DNA of 23,948 nucleotides from Acidobacteriota bacterium (GCA_016195295.1 JACPZV010000051.1:1-23948); one strand, 5' to 3'; positions 6,088-14,550 are shown, numbered from the stretch's first letter. Numbers and translations are program-made. Notes: a model not told the origin generated them from the sequence alone.

Positions 6088-7340
6088 TCTTCCAGGTTCA
6101 GCATGTCGTCGACGGTTTGCCGCCGACGAATCACGCGCCATGCGCCGCCGTCCACCATCACTTCCGGCGGCAGCGGACGCCGATTGTAGTTCGACGCCAT
6201 CGCCGATCCGTAGGCGCCGGCGTCGCGAATCGCCACGAGGTCGCCGACATCGAGCGGCGGCAGCCGCCGATTGCGTCCCACGACATCGCTGCTCTCGCAG
6301 ACGGGGCCGACCAACTCGTACTGCCGCTCGGGCGCGGCGGACGCCCGCAGGGATAGGGGCTCGATGACGTGGAACGCGCCGTAGAGCGCCGGCCGCAGCA
6401 ACTCGGTCATCCCGGCATCGAGCACGGCGAAGTCGCTGTCGGCCGTGCGCGGTTTCACGTCGATCACGGCCGCCAGCAGCGCGCCCGCCGGTCCCGCGAT
6501 GGCTCGGCCCGGCTCGAGAACGATCGGCAGCGACGTGCGCCGCGCCTCGCTGACGAGCGCGTCGACGTACTCCTTCACCGACACCACGTCGCGTCCGTCG
6601 TAGGAGATCCCCAGTCCGCCGCCGAGGTCGACATATTCGAGCGGGAATCCTTGTTGGATCAGATGACGGCTGAGGTCGGCCGCGACCGCGGCTGCGCGCC
6701 GCAGCGGCGCGACCGTGGTGATCTGCGACCCGACGTGAAGATGGACCGCGACCAGGGTCAGCGCGCGACGCGATCCGAGGGTGCCGAAGAGTTCGCGCGC
6801 CTCGTCTAGTGGGACGCCGAACTTGTTGATCTTCAAGCCGGTCGAGATGTGGGGATGGCTGTTCGCGTCGATGTCGGGATTCACGCGAATCGCCACGCGT
6901 GTCGTTCGTCCGAGCCGCGCGGCGATGGCTTCCACACGGGCGAGCTCACCGGCCGATTCGACGTTGATGGCTTTGACGCCCAGGCTCACGGCGCACTCGA
7001 GCTCCGCCTGGGACTTGCCGACGCCCGTGAAGACGATCTGCGACGGTTCGAATCCCGCCCGCCGCGCCACGTCGATTTCCCAGATGGAATTCGCGTCGGC
7101 GGCGCTGCCGATCTCGCGCAGGAGTTTCACGACGGCCAGCGTCGAGTTGGCCTTCATCGCGTAGTGGAGCGCGTGAGGGTACGCGCCGAACGCCTCATCG
7201 ATCGCGCGGTAACGGTCGCGCAACACGGCGGCGCTATACACATAGACGGGCGTGCCCTCGGCCGCGGCGATTGTCGCCAGCGGCACGCCGTCACAGAGGA
7301 GGTCGCGGGAAGGTCTGGAGAACCCGGTCGATTGTGCCAA
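6084..7340 (-). CDS. lysA: Diaminopimelate decarboxylase
   Basis: LysA decarboxylates meso-diaminopimelate to L-lysine, the last step of lysine synthesis, using PLP. The 418-residue product has the alanine-racemase-like TIM barrel with the PLP lysine at K63 (HYAMKAN). It also has HVGSQI, GGGLGISYDG and EPGRAI phosphate-binding motifs. The C-terminal substrate site CESSDVVG lies before DAGAYGSAMASNYN, the Tyr-containing family signature. The ATG at 7340 lies 28 bp from the divergent sigma-factor gene, so the two promoters must overlap each other or the opposite 5' end. It is coupled to tmk by an ATGA overlap. Confidence 0.95.
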   Translation of the reverse strand: MAQSTGFSRPSRDLLCDGVPLATIAAAEGTPVYVYSAAVLRDRYRAIDEAFGAYPHALHYAMKANSTLAVVKLLREIGSAADANSIWEIDVARRAGFEPSQIVFTGVGKSQAELECAVSLGVKAINVESAGELARVEAIAARLGRTTRVAIRVNPDIDANSHPHISTGLKINKFGVPLDEARELFGTLGSRRALTLVAVHLHVGSQITTVAPLRRAAAVAADLSRHLIQQGFPLEYVDLGGGLGISYDGRDVVSVKEYVDALVSEARRTSLPIVLEPGRAIAGPAGALLAAVIDVKPRTADSDFAVLDAGMTELLRPALYGAFHVIEPLSLRASAAPERQYELVGPVCESSDVVGRNRRLPPLDVGDLVAIRDAGAYGSAMASNYNRRPLPPEVMVDGGAWRVIRRRQTVDDMLNLEE

Positions 7341-7368
7341 CGTGGTACGTTATTCTACTCAATCCTTC

Positions 7369-8022
7369 ATGGCCCCGGATTCATCCGCCGCGTCATCGTC
7401 ACCCACCGACGCTGTCGAGGCGTTGATCCGCCGGTGCCTGACCGGGGATCAAGCCGCCTGGGATCAGATCGTCCGCACGTACTGGCGGAAAGTGTTCAAC
7501 GTCGCGTACAAGTTCGTCGGCAAACACGACGAGGCCGAGGATCTGGCGCAGGATATTTTCCTGAAGATCTTCAAATCGCTCGACACGTTCGATCGGCGCG
7601 CGAACTTTCAGACGTGGTTGATCAGCATCAGCCGCAACCTGTGCATCGACCACTACCGGAGCGTGCGCAAGGAACGCGAGACGATCGACCGCGACGTGGA
7701 CGCCAACCAGCTGTCGCCGATGTCGCGCGAGCCCGGGCCGGTGGCGGCGCTCGAACAGCGCGACCGCGTCGCGCTCCTGCGCCAGGCGATGGCGGCGCTG
7801 CCGGACACGCTGCGGACGGCCGTGCTCATGCGCGACATTCAGGAGCTGTCGTACCAGGAAATCGCCGACGCGCTGCACCTGCCGGAAGGCACGGTCAAGT
7901 CGCGCATCAATCGCGGCCGAACCGAGCTCGCGCGGCAAATCCGCAAACTGCGCGGCGACGACTTCAGTCCGACCGGATCGAAACCCGCCGACGCCGATCG
8001 CTCACGAACGGGAGCCTACTGA
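7369..8022 (+). CDS. ECF-type RNA polymerase sigma factor (sigma-70 family)
   Basis: The product has 217 residues with only the two domains of ECF sigma factors. Region 2 spans about residues 30-100 and includes DEAEDLAQDIFLKIFKSLD and ANFQTWLISISRNLCIDHYR for -10 recognition. Region 4 spans about 140-195 and includes ALPDTLRTAVLMRDIQELS and YQEIADALHLPEGTVKSRINRGR, a helix-turn-helix for -35 recognition. Residues 1-15 are a Ser/Ala-rich tail, and the last 20 residues are a polar extension. ATG 7369 is chosen because the sequence upstream is the opposite-strand lysA start. The stop overlaps the next gene by one base (TGATG). No classic anti-sigma factor follows; instead there is a STAS protein. 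Target promoters are unknown. Confidence 0.9.
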   Translation: MAPDSSAASSSPTDAVEALIRRCLTGDQAAWDQIVRTYWRKVFNVAYKFVGKHDEAEDLAQDIFLKIFKSLDTFDRRANFQTWLISISRNLCIDHYRSVRKERETIDRDVDANQLSPMSREPGPVAALEQRDRVALLRQAMAALPDTLRTAVLMRDIQELSYQEIADALHLPEGTVKSRINRGRTELARQIRKLRGDDFSPTGSKPADADRSRTGAY

Positions 8023-8363
8023 TGAATGTGAAAACTGACCAGGCCGGCGGAATCTCGATCGTCCGCGTCGGCGAGACGCGGCTGATGTACCCGATCCTGG
8101 GCGACTTCTCCTCGGCTGTGACGGGCCTCCTCGCCGCGGGAAAACGCCAGATCTTGATCGATTTGGCGCCGGTCACCTACGTCGACAGCGCGACCATCGG
8201 CTGCCTGATGGATCTCTATCGCCAGGTCACCAGCGCCGGCGGGCACTTGAAGCTTTCCGGTGTGCAGAAGCGCGTCGAGACCATGTTGACCATGACCGGC
8301 GCGCAGAACTTCATCGAGATCCACGCGGATGAGCCGAGCGCCGTCAAGAGCTTTGGGGCTTAA
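8022..8363 (+). CDS. STAS-domain protein, anti-sigma factor antagonist-like
   Basis: The 113-residue protein is a single STAS domain. Such proteins usually bind an anti-sigma kinase and are switched off by serine phosphorylation. The phosphorylation loop reads YVDSATIGCLMDLY, with Asp55-Ser56 in the place of the DSSG motif of SpoIIAA; the second Ser of the family motif is replaced by Ala-Thr. LIDLAPVTYVDSATIG and GGHLKLSGVQKRVETMLTMTG are diagnostic strand and helix elements. The start shares one base with the sigma stop, so it is translationally coupled. No partner kinase (RsbW/SpoIIAB type) is present in the window. A regulator of the upstream sigma factor is the inference from coupling. 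Confidence 0.85.
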   Translation: MNVKTDQAGGISIVRVGETRLMYPILGDFSSAVTGLLAAGKRQILIDLAPVTYVDSATIGCLMDLYRQVTSAGGHLKLSGVQKRVETMLTMTGAQNFIEIHADEPSAVKSFGA

Positions 8364-8365
8364 CG

Positions 8366-8632
8366 ATGCGCACCATCAAGACGAGCACCGGCGCCTCCAT
8401 CACCCTCGACGGCGATCTGCTCGCCGTCATGGAAGCGCTCTATCACGAAGTCACCGCGAAGCACGAGCTCGAGCGGTCGTTCGAGGACATGGTGAAGGAA
8501 ATTCACCATCTCATCGAGCAAATGAACGAGCACGAGCGGCGGACGTATCTGGCCGAGAGTCTGTTTCTGAATACCGTGAAGTACGAGAACGACAAGCTCG
8601 AGGCCTACATGAAGCGGCTGACGAAGAAGTGA
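8366..8632 (+). CDS. Small conserved helical protein of unknown function
   Basis: The product has 88 residues. After a short beta-like start (MRTIKTSTGASITLDGDLL) it is almost entirely charged helix, including LYHEVTAKHELERSFEDM, HHLIEQMNEHERRTY and KYENDKLEAYMKRLTKK. Spacing of hydrophobics suggests a coiled coil. It has no Cys, no signal peptide and no known motif that I recognise. It starts 2 nt after the STAS stop and is therefore very likely translated with it. It ends 6 nt from the convergent lpxC stop. A binding partner of the sigma/STAS pair is possible but not shown by the sequence. Confidence 0.75.
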   Translation: MRTIKTSTGASITLDGDLLAVMEALYHEVTAKHELERSFEDMVKEIHHLIEQMNEHERRTYLAESLFLNTVKYENDKLEAYMKRLTKK

Positions 8633-8638
8633 TGCCTT

Positions 8639-9553
8639 CTAGTCGGCGAGTCGAGGAGCGGCGCGCTTGACCCGCGTCGACAGGGGCAGCGCGGCGGGGT
8701 CCGTCGGCGCCTGCACCAGGCGCCAGGCGTGAGTTTCTTCGAGCACCTTCGCCGCAAACGCCGTGTGGAGTGCGTGACCGGCCCGGTGCGCCACGAGGTG
8801 GCCCACGACCGGATACCCGACCAGGGCGAGATCGCCGACCGCGTCGAGGATCTTGTGGCGGACGAACTCGTCTTCGAATCGCAGCGCGTTGTTCAGCACG
8901 CCGGTCTCGCCGAGCACGATCGCGTTCTCGAGCGAGCCGCCGAGGGCGAGGCCGTTCTGACGCAGCATTTCGACGTCCTTCAGGAACGTGAACGTGCGCG
9001 CCGGCGCGATTTCCTCGACGAAGGATTCTTCCGTGATGCGCAGCGTGCGCGACTGATGACGCAGCAGCGGATGGTCGTAGCTGATGCTGTAGGTGACCTT
9101 GAAATGATCCGACGGGTAGGGGGCGATCCGCTTGTCGCCGCGCGAGAGCGCGATGGGCCGGACGATTTTCAGATACTTCCGCGGCGCCGCGAGTCGCTTC
9201 ACGCCGGCTTCGTGAATCAGATACACGAACGGCGCGGCGCTCCCGTCCATGATGGGCACTTCAGGCGAGTTCAGTTCGATGAGGACGTTGTCGACGCCCG
9301 TGCTGACGAGCGCCGCCAGCAGATGCTCGACCGTCTCGACTGAGACCTCGTTCCTCGCCAGCCCGGTCGCGAGCTGAATGCCCCCCAGGTTGTCGACCGT
9401 CGCCGGCACTTCGTGGTGGCCCAGATCGCTGCGACGGAACCGAATCCCGAAATCAGCCGGTGCGGGTTTGAGGGTGAGATTGACCTTGTTGCCTGAGTGG
9501 AGGCCGATTCCAATGCAGGAAATCTGGCGACGAAGCGAGCGCTGTGCGTCCAT
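8639..9553 (-). CDS. lpxC: UDP-3-O-acyl-N-acetylglucosamine deacetylase
   Basis: LpxC is a zinc amidase that catalyses the committed step of lipid A synthesis, so its presence marks a Gram-negative outer membrane. The 304-residue length is normal. Near the N-terminus IGIGLHSGNKVNL is conserved. SVETVEHLLAAL carries the catalytic Glu76 and zinc ligand His77. FVRHKILDAVGDLAL supplies the other zinc ligands (HKxxD), and HRAGHALH contains the catalytic His. It follows uvrA on the same strand after a 209-nt gap and converges on the sigma-factor unit with 6 nt between stops. I see no sign of fusion to FabZ. Confidence 0.96.
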   Translation of the reverse strand: MDAQRSLRRQISCIGIGLHSGNKVNLTLKPAPADFGIRFRRSDLGHHEVPATVDNLGGIQLATGLARNEVSVETVEHLLAALVSTGVDNVLIELNSPEVPIMDGSAAPFVYLIHEAGVKRLAAPRKYLKIVRPIALSRGDKRIAPYPSDHFKVTYSISYDHPLLRHQSRTLRITEESFVEEIAPARTFTFLKDVEMLRQNGLALGGSLENAIVLGETGVLNNALRFEDEFVRHKILDAVGDLALVGYPVVGHLVAHRAGHALHTAFAAKVLEETHAWRLVQAPTDPAALPLSTRVKRAAPRLAD

Positions 9554-9762
9554 TAGCCTCTTGGGCGACGGGGGCTGAGCATAGTCGAGCCCAGCAAGGA
9601 CAGTGCCCGGACGTCCGCGCCGATGTCTGTCACTCTAACCGCCAATCGAACAACTGCTTGCCGTGAAGACTTCGGTTGGGATTTGGCCCATGAGCTACCG
9701 TTTTGTGTTACCTGCACCACAGCCGCGATCCCCGGAGTTGTGGCGATACTACCACAATCGAT
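9554..9762 (-). other. Non-coding gap between uvrA and lpxC with two possible hairpins
   Basis: No convincing gene is seen here on either strand. Two imperfect stems are present. One has a 6-bp stem at 9738-9743/9752-9757, just after the uvrA stop. The other is a 9-bp stem with one G:U at 9642-9650/9671-9679. Neither is followed by a T-run in the uvrA direction. The region probably holds the lpxC promoter and leader, but I could not assign a promoter with confidence. Confidence 0.35.
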
Positions 9763-12567
9763 TTAACCCGCTAGCGAGCGTGTTGGCCCCTCGCTGCGCG
9801 AGTGGAGCACATTCGAGAGGAACCGTCCCGTCGCCGACTGGCTGTGACGCGCGACCTCCTCGGGCGTGCCCACCGCGATGATCCGCCCGCCTCCGGCTCC
9901 GCCCTCGGGGCCAAGGTCGATCACGTAATCGGCCGACTTGATCACGTCGAGATTGTGCTCGATGACCACGACCGTGTTGCCCTGGTCGACGAGCTTGGTC
10001 AGGACATCGAGCAGTTTGCGCGTGTCCTCGAAATGGAGACCCGTCGTCGGCTCATCGAGGATGTACAGCGTTCGTCCCGTGCCGCGTTTCGAAAGCTCCT
10101 TCGCCAGCTTCACGCGCTGCGCCTCGCCGCCGGAAAGCGTCGTCGCCGACTGGCCGAGCGCGATGTAGCCGAGCCCGACGTCCTGAAGCGTGCGCAGTTT
10201 GTTGGCGATCGCGGGGAAATTTTCGAGGAGCGGCACGGCCTGGTCGACCGTCAGCTCGAGCGCGTCGGCGATCGACTTGCCGCGGTACTTGATCTCGAGC
10301 GTCTCGCGGTTGTAGCGGCGGCCTTTGCACTGCTCGCACGTGACGTAGACATCGGGCAGGAAGTGCATCTCGATCGCGATCACGCCGTCGCCCTGGCACG
10401 CTTCGCAGCGGCCGCCCTTGACGTTGAACGAGAAGCGCCCAGGCTTGAAACCGCGGGCCTTCGCGTCGGGCATCATCGCGAACAAATCCCGGATGAACGT
10501 GAACAGGCCCGTGTACGTCGCGGGATTCGAGCGCGGCGTGCGCCCGATGGGTGATTGATCGATCTCGATCACCTTGTCGATGAGCTCGATGCCTTCGACG
10601 CGATCGTGCGCGCCGGGATCGTCTCCGGCGTTGTAGAGCGTGCGCGCCAGCGACCGGTACAGGATGTCGTTGACGAGCGTCGACTTCCCGGATCCGCTGA
10701 CGCCGGTGACGGCGGTGAACAAGCCGAGCGGGATCCTCACGTCGATGTTCTTCAAATTGTTTGCGCGCGCGCCACGAATCACCAGCTCGCCTTTGAGCAC
10801 GGGACGCCGCGCGGTCGGCGTCGGGATTGATCGCGCTCCGGTCAGGTAGGCGCCCGTCAGGGAAAATGGGACGGGGATCTTTTCCAGTAGTGCCTTCGGC
10901 GTGCCTTGGAAGATGACGTGGCCGCCGAGATCGCCGGCGCCGGGTCCCAGATCGATGACGTAGTCGGCCACGCGAATGGTCTCTTCGTCGTGTTCGACGA
11001 CGATGACGGTGTTGCCGAGATCGCGAAGCCGTGAAAGCGTCGTGAGCAGCTTGCGGTTGTCGCGCTGGTGCAGCCCAATCGACGGTTCGTCCAGCACGTA
11101 GAGGACGCCCGTGAGGTTCGCGCCAATCTGCGTGGCGAGACGGATGCGCTGCCCTTCGCCGCCCGACAGCGTCGCCGCGCTCCGGCCCAGCGTGAGATAG
11201 CCGACGCCGACGTCGTTGAGAAAGCGCAGCCGCTCCTGAATCTCTTTCAGAATGCGCTCGGCGATGATCGCCTCGCGATCGGTGAGCTCCAGGCCTTCGA
11301 ACACGCCCACGGCCTCGGAGATCGCCAGGTTCACGTAGTCCGAAATCGTGCGGGTCTTGACCTTCACCGAAAGGCTCTGCGGTTTCAGCCGCTGCCCGCG
11401 ACAGGTTGGGCACGGCCGGAGCGACCGATACGGTTCGAGCTCCTCCTGCTCCGCCCAACTTCCCTCGTCGTACCGTCGACGCAGATTCGGGATCAGCCCT
11501 TCGAAACTCTTCCCGGCGCCGAACAGCAGCACCTCGCGGGACTTCCGGGGCAGCCGCGCGAACGGCACGTCGAGGTCGATGCCGAAGTCGCGCGAGAGCG
11601 CCTGCAGCGCGTCGCGCACGAGCTTGCGGTCGCCGCGCGCCCAGGGCGCGATGGCCCCGTCGGCCAGCGATTTCGCGTCGTTCGGCACGATGCGCTGCGG
11701 ATCGAAATCCACCGTCGCGCCCAGGCCCTGGCATGCCGGACACGCGCCGTGCGGGGAGTTGAACGAGAACGCGCGCGGCGTCATCTCGGGCATGCTCAGG
11801 CCGCAGTCGACGCACGCCAGCCGCCGCGAAAACAGCCGGTCGCCGCCCTCGTACGAATTGATGACGACGATGTCGTCGGCGAGCGCGAGCGCGGTGTCAA
11901 CCGACTCGAGCAGCCGGCGCTCGACGCCGCCGCGAATAATCACGCGATCGACGACGACCTCGATCGTGTGATTGCGGCGGCGATCCAACGTGATGTCCTC
12001 CTCGAGCGACCGGAACTGGCCGTCGATGCGCGCCTTCGTGTAGCCGCGCCCGCGCAATCCGGCGAGCTCCTTCTTGAACTCGCCCTTCCGCCCGCGCACG
12101 ATGGGGGCGAGGACGTTGATGCGCTCGTCCTGTGGATACAGCATCACCATGTCGATGATGCGCTCGAGCGACTGGCTGGAGATTTCCTTGCCGCAGTTCG
12201 AGCAATGCGGGACGCCGATGTTGGCGAACAGGAGCCGGAGGTAGTCGTAGATCTCGGTCACGGTGCCGACCGTCGACCGTGGATTCGATCCGGTCGTCTT
12301 CTGTTCGATGGAGATGGCGGGCGACAGACCGTCGATCAGGTCGACGTCGGGCTTCTCCATCTGCTCGAGGAACTGTCGCGCGTAGGCGGAGAGCGACTCG
12401 ACGTAGCGCCGCTGCCCTTCGGCGTAGATCGTGTCGAAGGCCAATGACGACTTACCCGAACCCGACAAGCCGGTGATGACCACCAGCTTGTGGCGCGGGA
12501 TGTCGACGTCGATGTTCTTGAGGTTGTGGACGCGCGCGCCGCGGACCGCAATCCAGTCGTGGGACAT
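9763..12567 (-). CDS. uvrA: Excinuclease ABC subunit A
   Basis: UvrA is the damage-sensing ATPase of nucleotide excision repair and loads UvrB onto lesions. The 934-residue length is typical. The first ABC module has Walker A GLSGSGKS at residues 33-40 and signature TLSGGEGQRIRLATQ. The second has GVSGSGKSTLVNDIL and signature TLSGGEAQRVKLAKEL. Zinc-binding CxxC pairs are present (CSNCGKEI; CVDCGLSMP with CPACQGLG; CEACQGDG with CEQCKGRRY). The DEPSIGLHQRDN and DEPTTGLHFED Walker B/D-loop regions are intact. The ATG at 12567 diverges from the methyltransferase gene, 85 bp away. Confidence 0.98.
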   Translation of the reverse strand: MSHDWIAVRGARVHNLKNIDVDIPRHKLVVITGLSGSGKSSLAFDTIYAEGQRRYVESLSAYARQFLEQMEKPDVDLIDGLSPAISIEQKTTGSNPRSTVGTVTEIYDYLRLLFANIGVPHCSNCGKEISSQSLERIIDMVMLYPQDERINVLAPIVRGRKGEFKKELAGLRGRGYTKARIDGQFRSLEEDITLDRRRNHTIEVVVDRVIIRGGVERRLLESVDTALALADDIVVINSYEGGDRLFSRRLACVDCGLSMPEMTPRAFSFNSPHGACPACQGLGATVDFDPQRIVPNDAKSLADGAIAPWARGDRKLVRDALQALSRDFGIDLDVPFARLPRKSREVLLFGAGKSFEGLIPNLRRRYDEGSWAEQEELEPYRSLRPCPTCRGQRLKPQSLSVKVKTRTISDYVNLAISEAVGVFEGLELTDREAIIAERILKEIQERLRFLNDVGVGYLTLGRSAATLSGGEGQRIRLATQIGANLTGVLYVLDEPSIGLHQRDNRKLLTTLSRLRDLGNTVIVVEHDEETIRVADYVIDLGPGAGDLGGHVIFQGTPKALLEKIPVPFSLTGAYLTGARSIPTPTARRPVLKGELVIRGARANNLKNIDVRIPLGLFTAVTGVSGSGKSTLVNDILYRSLARTLYNAGDDPGAHDRVEGIELIDKVIEIDQSPIGRTPRSNPATYTGLFTFIRDLFAMMPDAKARGFKPGRFSFNVKGGRCEACQGDGVIAIEMHFLPDVYVTCEQCKGRRYNRETLEIKYRGKSIADALELTVDQAVPLLENFPAIANKLRTLQDVGLGYIALGQSATTLSGGEAQRVKLAKELSKRGTGRTLYILDEPTTGLHFEDTRKLLDVLTKLVDQGNTVVVIEHNLDVIKSADYVIDLGPEGGAGGGRIIAVGTPEEVARHSQSATGRFLSNVLHSRSEGPTRSLAG

Positions 12568-12572
12568 AAGAA

Positions 12573-12611
12573 CCGGGGGCTGGGGTCTAGGGACGAGGAT
12601 TCACGACCTCG
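12573..12611. repeat. Heptad-like repeat and small hairpin upstream of uvrA
   Basis: GGGGGCTGGGGTCTAGGG (12575-12592) resembles the CTAGGGG units near rpmA. It is followed by a 5-bp stem CGAGG/CCTCG (12594-12598/12607-12611). The last 16 bases of the block match 15 of 16 bases upstream of the permease gene at 16132-16147. Confidence 0.45.
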
Positions 12612-12634
12612 CCAAACGATGATCGTAGCACGCC

Positions 12635-12640
12635 TATAAT
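12635..12640 (+). promoter_or_regulatory. Candidate -10 box of the methyltransferase gene
   Basis: TATAAT matches the consensus perfectly and ends 12 nt before the ATG at 12653. No -35 hexamer is evident at 16-18 bp. Transcription would start about 6 nt before the ATG, suggesting an almost leaderless mRNA. Confidence 0.4.
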
Positions 12641-12652
12641 CGATCGGCATAC

Positions 12653-13471
12653 ATGGCGGTCGATTCAGCAACGTTTCATGATTTCGAGCACGCGGGCTGG
12701 GAACGCGCGGCCGAGCATTACGCCGATGCGTTCGGCGGATTGACGGCGCAGGCCGCCGGCGCGCTGCTCGACGCCGTCGGGGCGGGCGCGGGCACGAGGC
12801 TGCTCGACGTCGCGTGCGGGCCGGGTTTCGTCGCCGGCACCGCCGCGCGGCGCCGTGCGTCCGTCGTCGGACTGGATTTCTCGGCCGCGATGATCGTCGA
12901 CGCGCAGCGTCGGCATCCCGCGATCACGTTTCGGGAAGGCGATGCTCAGGCGCTGCCGTTCCAGGCCGCATCCTTCGACGCAATCGTCATGAACTTCGGG
13001 ATGCTGCATCTGGCACGGCCGGATCGCGCGATGAGCGAAGCGCATCGCGTGCTGCGTCCGGGCGGGCGCTACGCATTCACGGTGTGGGCCGACCCCACTC
13101 TCGCCGTCGGCTTCGGCCTCACGCTGCGTGCGATTCAGGAACTCGGCAGCATCGACGTTCCACTCCCCGAAGGCCCTCCGTTTTTCCGCTTCAGCGCCGA
13201 AGACGAGGGCCGGACGGCACTGAGCCAGGAAGGTTTCACGAACATCGACGTCCGCACGCTGCCGCTGGTGTGGCGCTTGACGTCGTCCGACGCGGTATTC
13301 GAAGCCGTGTCGCGCGGCGGCGTGCGGATGGCCGCGCTGCTGCGCGCGCAGACGCCCGACGCGATCTCGGCGATTCGTGCGGCGGTGCGGCGCGGTGTGG
13401 AGGCCTACGCGCACGACGGGCTGTTCCTCGTCCCGATGCCGGCCGTGATGGCGTCAGCCACGCGGACGTAG
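12653..13471 (+). CDS. Class I SAM-dependent methyltransferase (UbiE/Methyltransf_11 type)
   Basis: The product has 272 residues. SAM-binding motif I, LLDVACGPG, lies at residues 50-58. An acidic residue follows strand 2 (VVGLDFSAAM), then EGDAQALPF and FDAIVMNFGMLHLARP (motif post-I/II), and VLRPGGRYAFTVW (motif III). This arrangement is typical of small-molecule methyltransferases related to UbiE. The substrate cannot be told from sequence. The C-terminal half (about 165-272) would form the substrate pocket. The gene stands alone, divergent from uvrA and convergent with the CaiB/BaiF gene 26 nt downstream of its stop. No ribosome binding site is visible, consistent with a very short leader. 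Confidence 0.85.
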   Translation: MAVDSATFHDFEHAGWERAAEHYADAFGGLTAQAAGALLDAVGAGAGTRLLDVACGPGFVAGTAARRRASVVGLDFSAAMIVDAQRRHPAITFREGDAQALPFQAASFDAIVMNFGMLHLARPDRAMSEAHRVLRPGGRYAFTVWADPTLAVGFGLTLRAIQELGSIDVPLPEGPPFFRFSAEDEGRTALSQEGFTNIDVRTLPLVWRLTSSDAVFEAVSRGGVRMAALLRAQTPDAISAIRAAVRRGVEAYAHDGLFLVPMPAVMASATRT

Positions 13472-13497
13472 CGCAAGCCTTTCAGGCGAGCGACAGA

Positions 13498-14550
13498 TCA
13501 GATCACACCGGCCGTGCGTAGTCGCGCACGCTCAGCGAGATTGATGCCCGCCGCTTCCAGCACCGCGTCCGTGTCCGCGCCGAGCGCCGGCGCCGGCGCG
13601 CCCCTCGGCGTCGTGAGCGCGCGCGCCACCACGTGCGGATCGACGACGACGTCCTGAGGCGAGTGGACCGGCGTGAGGCAGACGTCCGCGTCGGCAAAGG
13701 TCGCGAGCCACTCGTCGCGCGTGCGCGTCCGCATGATCGCGCTCACCTCGCGCCGCACACGCGCGCGCTCGTCACCTTCCGCGCGCTGAAAGGGGATCAA
13801 GTCCTCGCGGCCGATGCGCTCGCAGAATCCCGCCCAGAACTTTCGCTCGAGCGCGCCAAGCGCCAGCCACTGACCGTCGGCGGTTTCGTACAGCGCATAG
13901 CACGCGCTCGAGAGATCGTTGGTTGAGGGGAACATCGACCAGGCCAGCGCCGCCTCGTGAATCGACACGTCGACGACGCCGCCGACGCCGGTGCGGCCGC
14001 GGAGTACCAGCGCGGCCAGAATGCCAATCGCCGCCTGCATCGCCGAACTGACATCGGCCACCAGCAGTTGCGGAAGTGAGGGCCGCCCTGCCTCCAATAA
14101 TCCGGCCAGTGCCTGGTAGTTGATGTCGTGCGCCGCGCGATCGACGTACGGACCGCTCCGACCGAAACCCACGATCGACGCGCACACCAGGTGCGGATGC
14201 CGCGCGCGCACCGACGCCGCGTCCACTCGCAGCCGGCGCGCGGTCGAGGGACGAAAGCTGTCAACGATGACGTCGCTCCGCGCGGCGAGCGCATCAAGGA
14301 CGGTCGTCGCCTCGGGCGACCTGAGGTCCAGCGTGACGCTGCGTTTGTTGCGGTTGAGGCGATCGAAGTAGACGTTCACGCCGTCGGCAAGCGGCGGCAG
14401 ATGACGCAGGCCGTCGCCGCCGCGCGGATCCTCGATCTTGATCACCTCGGCGCCGAGGTCGGCGAGAAGCAGCGTCGCGTACGCGCCCGGCAGCAGACGC
14501 GTGAGATCCAGCACCCGAACGCCGTCAAGAGGCTTGGACATCGAGGGCAT
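13498..14550 (-). CDS. CaiB/BaiF family protein, alpha-methylacyl-CoA racemase-like
   Basis: Family III CoA transferases move CoA between acids, and the alpha-methylacyl-CoA racemases share the fold. The 350-residue product has the N-terminal GVRVLDLTRLLPGAYAT, LADLGAEVIKIEDP and LNRNKRSVTLDL motifs. SGPYVDRAAHDINYQAL contains His141-Asp142 in the HDINY form found in racemases, and VADVSSAMQAAIGILAAL places Asp166 where the catalytic Asp sits. The HDINY signature favours the racemase branch, but a transferase cannot be excluded. At 350 residues it is somewhat shorter than many family members. An in-frame ATG three codons on (14541) could also be the start. It lies upstream of the repeat at 14551-14609. 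Confidence 0.82.
   Translation of the reverse strand: MPSMSKPLDGVRVLDLTRLLPGAYATLLLADLGAEVIKIEDPRGGDGLRHLPPLADGVNVYFDRLNRNKRSVTLDLRSPEATTVLDALAARSDVIVDSFRPSTARRLRVDAASVRARHPHLVCASIVGFGRSGPYVDRAAHDINYQALAGLLEAGRPSLPQLLVADVSSAMQAAIGILAALVLRGRTGVGGVVDVSIHEAALAWSMFPSTNDLSSACYALYETADGQWLALGALERKFWAGFCERIGREDLIPFQRAEGDERARVRREVSAIMRTRTRDEWLATFADADVCLTPVHSPQDVVVDPHVVARALTTPRGAPAPALGADTDAVLEAAGINLAERARLRTAGVI

Noticed and set aside
9663..9881. Plus-strand reading frame of 72 codons starting between lpxC and uvrA
   Set aside because: Most of it is antisense to the end of uvrA, it is Arg/Pro-rich, and it shows no domain or ribosome binding site.
11068..12447. Long plus-strand open frame (459 codons) opposite uvrA
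   Set aside because: It is the mirror frame of a highly conserved uvrA in GC-rich DNA and has no recognisable domain.
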